7,886 nucleotides of DNA, taken from NCBI GenBank assembly GCA_012514125.1, contig JAAZAW010000162.1, positions 1-7,886 on the forward strand, given 5' to 3'. The stretch comes from Phycisphaerae bacterium (GTDB lineage: Bacteria; Planctomycetota; Phycisphaerae; JAAYCJ01). The notes beneath the pieces were generated by a model, which saw only the letters and a list, made by a program, of their open reading frames with translations, was not told the origin of the DNA and made no database searches. Position numbers and translations under genes: made by a program. Positions 1 through 4,999 of the stretch are shown piece by piece (position 1 is the stretch's first letter; every line of letters begins with the position of its first letter).

Positions 1-130
1 AGATGGATTAAAACAGAAAAGTTTCAATCCCTTATTCGTCAGGGGGTAGATGTATCACGAGGTACGCCATGTTCTGTTCCCATCGCGTAGACTTGTTTCA
101 ATCCCTTATTCGTCAGGGGGTAGATGTATC
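1..130 (-). CRISPR. Leader end of a CRISPR array (two repeats, one full spacer, one partial spacer)
   Basis: Two identical 36-nt direct repeats lie at 21-56 and 95-130. On the plus strand each begins GTTTCAATCCC and ends AGATGTATC. They flank one 38-nt spacer at 57-94. Bases 1-20 are the end of another spacer, so the array continues off the left edge. The flanking bases differ on both sides of each copy, which fixes the repeat at 36 nt. Read on the minus strand the repeat ends in GGGATTGAAAC, the common 3' end of repeats processed by Cas6. The last 8 nt, ATTGAAAC, would become the 5' tag of each crRNA, so the array is transcribed right to left, like the cas genes. The repeat at 95-130 is therefore the first one after the leader. 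The dyad inside the repeat is weak (CCCT/AGGG around an 8-nt loop). I could not identify a spacer target by eye. Confidence 0.97.
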
Positions 131-311
131 CGCGTCTCTCGTAACGTTAGTGGAAACAAGCGGTTACAAAGGCAAATTTTGTTGTCCTCCTTTCCGTTCT
201 TCATCAAGGGGCTCCTTCTGAATGTAACTTCGGAACAAATTCGCCATAAACCAATAGGGGAACAGTTTTTACAAATATTTTGTTATCTATGGCCTTTGGC
301 TGGCGACTTTT
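131..311 (-). promoter_or_regulatory. CRISPR leader between cas2 and the first repeat
   Basis: This 181-bp stretch separates the cas2 stop codon from the leader-side repeat of the array. By position and polarity it is the leader, where the array promoter and the Cas1-Cas2 integration signals are expected. The far part (about 240-311) is AT-rich and holds a 13-bp inverted repeat at 271-283 (ACAAA-TAT-TTTGT). A -35-like TTGTAA is present on the minus strand there, but no convincing -10 partner, so I do not call a promoter. The repeat-proximal part contains two Shine-Dalgarno-like sequences on the minus strand. One of them precedes a 32-codon ORF (204 to 106) that runs into the first repeat. No terminator with a T-tract is visible after cas2, so transcription from the cas operon could read through into the array. 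Confidence 0.8.
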
Positions 312-587
312 TCATACGATAAACACTTTTTCCTGATTTGTCAATTGAGCATCTCCGAAAAGATTGGTTTGATCCAGGCAACGCTGACAAATATGGTAAA
401 TACGAATGGAATCTTCTTCGGGATCGATAATTTTATTGAGTCGCTGGATCAATTCATCCAATAGTGCCTGATCCAGATCGGCCTCAAATACACTGTATTG
501 AACCCGATAGCCGTAATCCAGAAGAACCTTGGCCACTTTGAGTCTGCGTTTATCATTCGTACAATCATAGCCAATGACCAGAAACAT
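312..587 (-). CDS. cas2: CRISPR-associated protein Cas2
   Basis: Cas2 is the small partner of Cas1. A Cas2 dimer bridges two Cas1 dimers in the complex that captures protospacers and inserts them next to the leader. The 91-aa length is typical. The first strand ends in GYD with the conserved Asp8, followed by a basic helix (NDKRRLKVAKVL, 11-22). Next comes the hallmark YGYRVQYSVFE at 25-35, and the C-terminal part has the usual IRIYHICQRC segment (61-70) and a final strand. A CxxC pair (Cys67, Cys70) sits in that segment. The ATG at 587 has a strong GGAGG 8 nt upstream, which overlaps the cas1 stop codon, so the two genes are translationally linked with a 12-bp gap. The stop is directly followed by the leader. 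Confidence 0.96.
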   Translation of the reverse strand: MFLVIGYDCTNDKRRLKVAKVLLDYGYRVQYSVFEADLDQALLDELIQRLNKIIDPEEDSIRIYHICQRCLDQTNLFGDAQLTNQEKVFIV

Positions 588-599
588 CTTCGGTTCCTC

Positions 600-1601
600 C
601 TATAAACAGAGTCGATAATGCTCGAACTTCTGATTGTTTCGAATGGCGGTTTCCATGGCCTGTGCCTGATGATACAGTAACTCTCGAGGGGAGAGTGGGG
701 GATGTTTTTCGAGCAGTCGCTGGGGGGTATCCATAAAGGTTTCCCATTGAGTCATGAGGGTCCGTTTGGCCCGATCGGAGAGCAATACGGCATTCATTGG
801 ACCGGAACTGAAATCAGAGACCTGGAGCATTTTTTTATTGAACATCAGCATGACGAATCGGTCGGCGATGGGTTGACGAAATTGTTCGACGAAGTCCAAA
901 GCCAGGGCCGGGGCATTGCGATTGGGTTTGTGCATGAATCCCAGGAAGATATCAAATTGCGTGGTCTGCAAGACACAGCAGCAATGTTCGGTAAGTATGA
1001 CATAGGTGTAGGAAAGAACCGCATTGACCGGATCGGTCGGGGGACGTCGCACTCGGCCGGAAAAGTTCATGCCGAGGTCTGCGAAGATGCCGACCATGGC
1101 GGAAAAATATTCGCGGGCGATGATGCCCTCGATTCCACGTAGAGAATCGAAGGTCGGTTGTTCGTCGATTTGCGAAGCATATTCAAGAATTTGTTGCGCA
1201 TGAATGCGAATATCTTTTTGCGGATGATTATAGAGGTAACGTCTGATAACGTTACAGGCATTAACAGCTCGGGCGGCGACCATATCGCGGCAAAAGTCGA
1301 GGGCATAGTTTGGGTCGGCCGCAAGGAGATACTGTTTCTGACGTAACGAGACATGCGGTGTATCGGGTGGACAAACCACCCCCCGAAGTCGCCCGGTCAG
1401 CGAAGTCATGACCAACGGAATACGACGGTCCAATAAAATCGACATGGCCTGTGTGGTAACCTGCACACGCCCGACTATGACGATTCGTGTAAGTCGGCAA
1501 ATGGGTACGGCCAAGAGTTCCTGATCATCTTTGGTGATAATCAGGCGCCGTCCCTTGCAGCCGACTTTGGATCCCTGTTCCTTTATATAGAGTGTTTGCA
1601 T
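600..1601 (-). CDS. cas1: CRISPR-associated endonuclease/integrase Cas1
   Basis: Cas1 is the metal-dependent integrase that, with Cas2, joins new spacers to the array. At 333 aa it is of normal length for a stand-alone Cas1, with no reverse-transcriptase or other fused domain. An N-terminal beta-rich domain (about 1-75) is followed by the helical catalytic domain. The expected metal ligands are all visible: Glu158 in RGIEGIIAREYF, His224 in GFMHKPNRN, and Asp236/Glu239 in LALDFVEQFRQP. The C-terminal helix with YHQAQAMETAI (310-320) is also typical. The ATG at 1601 is preceded by GGGAGG 4 nt upstream. The gene is separated from csm5 by the only sizeable gap in the operon (111 bp). That may let the adaptation genes be expressed somewhat apart from the interference genes; this is an inference. 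Confidence 0.97.
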   Translation of the reverse strand: MQTLYIKEQGSKVGCKGRRLIITKDDQELLAVPICRLTRIVIVGRVQVTTQAMSILLDRRIPLVMTSLTGRLRGVVCPPDTPHVSLRQKQYLLAADPNYALDFCRDMVAARAVNACNVIRRYLYNHPQKDIRIHAQQILEYASQIDEQPTFDSLRGIEGIIAREYFSAMVGIFADLGMNFSGRVRRPPTDPVNAVLSYTYVILTEHCCCVLQTTQFDIFLGFMHKPNRNAPALALDFVEQFRQPIADRFVMLMFNKKMLQVSDFSSGPMNAVLLSDRAKRTLMTQWETFMDTPQRLLEKHPPLSPRELLYHQAQAMETAIRNNQKFEHYRLCL

Positions 1602-1712
1602 AATGCCTCCCGAACAGATTGTCAGCTATATTTATATACGGCTGATCAAGACGGGCAGATTATTTTGCCCGCCCCCTGAAACCTATGAAGTTGTCAAAGA
1701 GCGTTTGACCGG
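1602..1712 (-). promoter_or_regulatory. Structured csm5-cas1 intergenic region with two hairpins
   Basis: This is the one gap over 100 bp between genes of the operon. On the minus strand it contains a hairpin at 1649-1674, with stem CGGGCA/TGCCCG and loop AAATAATC. The stem extends by three more pairs, two of them G.U. No T-tract follows, so it is not a standard intrinsic terminator. Closer to cas1, at 1623-1644, lies an imperfect AT-rich hairpin (CAGC, two-base bulge, TATA, loop TAAA, TATA, GCTG). The TATATAAATATA it contains resembles a -10 element, but I find no good -35 at the right distance. A TTGACA is present at the csm5 end without a matching -10. A secondary promoter, RNA processing site or attenuator for cas1-cas2 is possible but unproven. 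Confidence 0.35.
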
Positions 1713-2813
1713 TCAGGACCTGATCAGGTCAAGCCGAAGTTTGGCCCACCCCATGGGCATCGTGCCCGCAGAAAGGGTACGGGTTGTCCCCCAGGGTAAA
1801 GGCCGGCCGTTTCTATTTCGGCGAGTTTTGGGATTTCGATAAAGATCAAGGGTGTGACACTCGACATGGCAGAATCGTCCGATACGGATGGGACACTCAT
1901 TCGGGGCATATTTGACCTTGTTGAGCAGTGCTAAGCTGTAGGGTTCTGCATCGTGGTGGCTGGCGTAAAACTCCCTGTGCTCGGCTTCCATTTTCGGCAG
2001 GTAAAATTCCCTGCACGCACGGAGAATGTCCTCGTCGCTGAGTGATCGACTCACAGCATCGACAGGGTTTCCTCGCCGATCCACGCCTTTTTTTCCGATG
2101 AGGTCGTCGTTGATTTCCAGAATTCCTTCGGCTGTGATCTCTTCATCATCGAGAAAAGAAAAACACTGCTCATAGAACATCTTGATTCCGCCGGGGTCCG
2201 GCATTCCTGCCTTGGTATTGGGCTTATAGATTTTCGTTTGATCGATGAAAGTCGCATTATCGGGCAAAGGAGCGTCGGTAATACGAAGCATTTTGAACGG
2301 GTCCTGTTTCGGGTCATTATAACCGAACAGTTTTTTTTCGATCCAGATTCCTTTGTCGCGATCGCCTTCGATGTTGTTGGGTTTGGCGAGCGAAGAAACC
2401 ACCGCGGTTCGAATGGCTCCTTTGAGGGATGAACCCGGCAGGTAAGGCAGACGATCCAAACCGTTCCGTGGAAACAACTCGACCTGAAGCTGATTGTTCA
2501 TGCTGGCGAAACTACTGCGGTAGGCCGCTACGAACTCATCACTGATGGTTGTTTGGAAGAGCTGATATTTTTCCGGATCGATATGTTGTGTGATAAATTT
2601 CCGCAGATAGACCGGTGTCGCTTGTTTGATCGCATCATCGAACTGGGTTCTGAGCGGGGGGGTGAGGTTTTCGAGAAACCTGGCGGTATCCAGATGGTAA
2701 AACCAGAAATAGTCGTCTTTTTTCTTGACCATGTATTCGAGCGGATCGACCTGTCGGCCTGCGCCGATATGCACCGGCGAGAGAATAGTAAGGGTCATTT
2801 TATAACGTTTCAT
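1713..2813 (-). CDS. csm5: Type III-A Csm complex RAMP subunit Csm5
   Basis: Csm5 is a RAMP (RNA-recognition-motif fold) protein that caps the 3' end of the crRNA in the Csm complex and has been linked to crRNA 3' maturation in known systems. The N-terminus has the characteristic SPVHIGAG (12-19). The second hallmark, LPYLPGSSLKGAIRTA, is at 122-136. The C-terminus holds WGTTRTLSAG and PMGW (341-355), as in other Csm5 proteins. At 366 aa the length is normal. Its ATG at 2813 overlaps the csm4 stop in an ATGA, and an excellent AAGGAGG lies 4 nt upstream inside the last codons of csm4, so translation is coupled. It is the last csm gene here. The csm6 gene that often follows csm5 is absent, and cas1 comes next. 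Confidence 0.93.
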   Translation of the reverse strand: MKRYKMTLTILSPVHIGAGRQVDPLEYMVKKKDDYFWFYHLDTARFLENLTPPLRTQFDDAIKQATPVYLRKFITQHIDPEKYQLFQTTISDEFVAAYRSSFASMNNQLQVELFPRNGLDRLPYLPGSSLKGAIRTAVVSSLAKPNNIEGDRDKGIWIEKKLFGYNDPKQDPFKMLRITDAPLPDNATFIDQTKIYKPNTKAGMPDPGGIKMFYEQCFSFLDDEEITAEGILEINDDLIGKKGVDRRGNPVDAVSRSLSDEDILRACREFYLPKMEAEHREFYASHHDAEPYSLALLNKVKYAPNECPIRIGRFCHVECHTLDLYRNPKTRRNRNGRPLPWGTTRTLSAGTMPMGWAKLRLDLIRS

Positions 2814-3859
2814 AAGACCTCCTTGAGATCACATTGAACGGCCAGGGTTGGCGCGAGTCCGTACTGAAGGGCCTGGGGGTAGGTATCGCTGATGTGGCTG
2901 ACCATTTGCCCCATATAGGCCGGAGAAGAATCAGTTTTGAAAATCGAGCCGGGTTCAAGAAACGTCAGAGGTTTTTTGAATGGGTTTTCGCCCAGGGCCC
3001 AGTCGCCGCCGAACTTGCCGTTTTTGGTTTTGATCTGCCAGAATCCCTGGGTCGGGTCGGTCTTCCTCGGGCAGCACGTCCCCAGCAGGATGATCGCATT
3101 GGGGGTCTTGGCCTGTGGCATCGACCAGGGTTCGACGCTCAGGACCTTGACGTATCCTTTGCCGCGACTTTTACTCTTACCGTATCCGCCGGTCAGGGCC
3201 TGGGAAAATCGCGAATGGATTTGATCGGCATCCCAAAGATCAGATAACACCAGCAGTTGGAACACGGGCGGATCGATCGAGGATGGAAAAGATTCTTCGG
3301 AAAAATACAGTCCATTTTCTTCGGGCACGGTGCCGGTGAGTCGATCGATAACATTATGAGAAACGTTGGCTGAGGATAACAGATTCGCTTTACCGCAGCC
3401 GATGTCAAGGAATCGACAGATCAATTCAAAACGACTCATATCGTCCACAACTTCGCTGAGCATCGCTTCGGGGATGAACCGCAGCTTTTGCAGCCATTTG
3501 AGGACGTCAAAAACTTCGAAGGTGGTCAGATCGCGGGCAGCGATATTTTTATCCAGTGGACAGAAGGGTAACTTCTTTTTTACCGTGTCTCTGGGCATTT
3601 CCGAGAGTATTTTGGAGATATTCTTTTGCTGATCTTGAGTCAGCCCCGGCAGTAACGGGGCAGGCCAGAAATGTTCAGGAAACACTCCACTGAGAATCAG
3701 GGGTGGTGTTGCCTGTGTATAGCTTTTCAAAAAAGATTCCAGCGCCTGTTCGCCCTCGTGATAGCGGATGGCCCAGCACAGATGTCCGAACAGTGTGTCC
3801 GGCTGCAAGGGCGTTTGTAACGCCGAGCAGACTTGCAGTTTTAGTTTATAGCTTTGCAT
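2810..3859 (-). CDS. csm4: Type III-A Csm complex RAMP subunit Csm4
   Basis: Csm4 is the Cas5-like RAMP subunit that holds the crRNA 5' tag and joins Cas10 to the Csm3 backbone. I place the start at the ATG at 3859 (349 aa, beginning MQSYKLKLQV). It has GGGAGG 4 nt upstream and gives a typical N-terminal strand. The same frame stays open 126 bp further, to 3985, but that extension lies inside csm3, lacks family features and has no comparable ribosome site. Visible motifs are LQPDTLFGHLCWAI (18-31), usual for Csm4, a middle IDRLTGTVPEENGLYF (171-186), and the glycine-rich RNA-binding loop GGYGKSKSRGKG (224-235). The gap to csm3 is 10 bp; downstream it overlaps csm5 by 4 bp. Confidence 0.94.
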   Translation of the reverse strand: MQSYKLKLQVCSALQTPLQPDTLFGHLCWAIRYHEGEQALESFLKSYTQATPPLILSGVFPEHFWPAPLLPGLTQDQQKNISKILSEMPRDTVKKKLPFCPLDKNIAARDLTTFEVFDVLKWLQKLRFIPEAMLSEVVDDMSRFELICRFLDIGCGKANLLSSANVSHNVIDRLTGTVPEENGLYFSEESFPSSIDPPVFQLLVLSDLWDADQIHSRFSQALTGGYGKSKSRGKGYVKVLSVEPWSMPQAKTPNAIILLGTCCPRKTDPTQGFWQIKTKNGKFGGDWALGENPFKKPLTFLEPGSIFKTDSSPAYMGQMVSHISDTYPQALQYGLAPTLAVQCDLKEVL

Positions 3860-3863
3860 GGAG

Positions 3864-3869
3864 CCTCCC
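3864..3869 (-). promoter_or_regulatory. Ribosome binding site that fixes the csm4 start
   Basis: GGGAGG on the minus strand lies 4 nt before the ATG at 3859, in the 10-bp gap after the csm3 TAA. It supports that ATG over the upstream in-frame ATG at 3985, which would put 42 unrelated residues on Csm4 and overlap csm3. Confidence 0.75.
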
Positions 3870-4538
3870 TTATGCCTGGGGCATTTGAAGCGCGTTTCCA
3901 TTTTCGTCTTTGAGGTCTTCAAATCGGATCCGTCCGCATCCTCGACTTCCCGATCCGCCGAGAAAATCATTTTGGACCAGCGCAAGGGCCTTGAGGACTA
4001 CCTCGGTAAAGTATCTTTCATCCAACGCACCATTATCTTCCGTATCGATGATCTTGTAAGCAATATTCAGATCAAATGTCACTCCCGGAACTACACGCTC
4101 AAGGGGGCGGGGATTAGCTTCGGAGGTAATGCGATCGATGGAATTTTCGTGTTTGATTTCGGTGAGTTCCTGTCCTTCCATAAATTGTCTGCGGGATTCC
4201 TCGCTCAAAAAGCAGTCGCGAACTACCAGTCGTGTCGGACCGGATTTTACCTTCCCTGCCATTCCCCCGAAGACCCGCGTAATGGGACAATCGGGTTGTT
4301 CGCTGGTGTAGGGCTTCCCGTCGGCACTCAGCAGACCAAGCTTCCATTCCATCAGGGAACGCATTTTGCCTTTGAGCGATGAGCCGGGGATATAAGGCGA
4401 ATTATCCGCAGGGTTTTTGATGATCGGATTGTCAACTCCGCCAATTTCCATTAATTCCGCCGAGCCGCCGATATGCAACCCGGTAACGACTTTGATTTTT
4501 CCCGTAATCTGTTTTGTGCTCTTGAGTTTCCAGTTCAT
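3870..4538 (-). CDS. csm3: Type III-A Csm complex backbone subunit Csm3 (target-RNA endonuclease)
   Basis: Csm3 is the Cas7-type RAMP protein that multimerises along the crRNA and cuts the bound target RNA at 6-nt intervals. At 222 aa it has normal length. The family signature is complete: TGLHIGGS (19-26), then GGVDNPIIKNP with Asp36, which corresponds to the catalytic Asp of characterised Csm3 proteins. Next come YIPGSSLKGKMRS (49-61), KHENSIDRITSEANPR (129-144) and the C-terminal glycine-rich loop LGGSGSRGCGRIRF (193-206). With Asp36 present, target RNA cleavage is predicted to be intact. The ATG at 4538 overlaps the csm2 stop as ATGA. Only a weak purine-rich site (GGGATTGGTG) lies upstream, so translation probably depends on coupling with csm2. 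Confidence 0.97.
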   Translation of the reverse strand: MNWKLKSTKQITGKIKVVTGLHIGGSAELMEIGGVDNPIIKNPADNSPYIPGSSLKGKMRSLMEWKLGLLSADGKPYTSEQPDCPITRVFGGMAGKVKSGPTRLVVRDCFLSEESRRQFMEGQELTEIKHENSIDRITSEANPRPLERVVPGVTFDLNIAYKIIDTEDNGALDERYFTEVVLKALALVQNDFLGGSGSRGCGRIRFEDLKDENGNALQMPQA

Positions 4539-4999
4539 TTTTTCACCAATCCCTTTCCATAGGCAAAACCCAACATGGCTTCGAAATATAGAACGAATGC
4601 TTCAAAGTCCCGCTGATCTTTGACGCGATCCACATTTTCTGAAATAAAGGTGGAAAATTCAGATGTAATCTTGCTGGTTCCGCTGGCATAGGCGGCTTTG
4701 CTGCGAAGCATGCGAAACAGCGGTTCAATCTGTGTCCAGGGGCGACCTTGCTGAAGTCGCAGAGACAGATTTTTGATTTCGCCGAAAAAGCGTCGGATCT
4801 GCGCGGAATTAATTTTTTGGTGCAACTGATCTGCCTGCTTTTCCGCATCTACATTCAGTAAAGTCGGATTAAGTTGTGTTTTTTCCGCATCCAGATAGAA
4901 TTTCACCGGAACCGAGGGCGTCGCGGGTGGTTGCAGCGAAGGGCTTCTCCCTCCACGGAACGGTTGCTGCCTGTGATTATTCTGATACATCTGAGCCAT
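4535..4999 (-). CDS. csm2: Type III-A Csm complex small subunit Csm2
   Basis: Csm2 is the small helical subunit that lines the belly of the Csm complex, along the crRNA-target duplex. The core is recognisable by INSAQIRRFFGEIKNL (63-78), the PLFRMLRSKAAYASG segment (93-107) and FEAFVLYFEAMLGFAYGKG near the C-terminus (132-150), all usual in this family. At 154 aa it is somewhat long because residues 1 to about 45 are rich in Gln, Pro, Ser and Arg (for example NNHRQQPFRGG) and look disordered. The ATG at 4999 has AGGAGG 5 nt upstream. A second in-frame ATG is codon 4, but its spacing to that site is poor. The gene overlaps the end of csm1 by 23 bp and csm3 by 4 bp. Confidence 0.93.
   Translation of the reverse strand: MAQMYQNNHRQQPFRGGRSPSLQPPATPSVPVKFYLDAEKTQLNPTLLNVDAEKQADQLHQKINSAQIRRFFGEIKNLSLRLQQGRPWTQIEPLFRMLRSKAAYASGTSKITSEFSTFISENVDRVKDQRDFEAFVLYFEAMLGFAYGKGLVKK

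Noticed and set aside
142..149. TAACGTTA palindrome in the leader, with a similar ATAACGTTAC in cas1
   Set aside because: It is only 8 bp and the second copy lies within coding sequence; chance is the simplest explanation.
50..322. Plus-strand ORF of 90 codons across the first repeat, leader and cas2 end
   Set aside because: It starts within a CRISPR repeat, has no ribosome site or recognisable protein features, and runs antisense to the leader.
702..1142. Plus-strand ORF of 146 codons inside cas1
   Set aside because: It is fully antisense to a cas1 with all its catalytic motifs and resembles no known protein; it is a reading-frame shadow.
1641..1712. Intrinsic terminator after csm5
   Set aside because: A GC-rich hairpin is present but no run of T follows it on the minus strand.
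3860..3985. 42-residue N-terminal extension of csm4
   Set aside because: The extension overlaps csm3 coding sequence, lacks family features, and the ATG at 3859 has its own well-placed GGGAGG.
4984..4992. GATACATCT near the csm2 start, identical to the first 9 nt of the repeat in crRNA orientation
   Set aside because: The match stops after 9 nt, lies in coding sequence and has no neighbouring repeat; it is not a stray repeat or anti-repeat.
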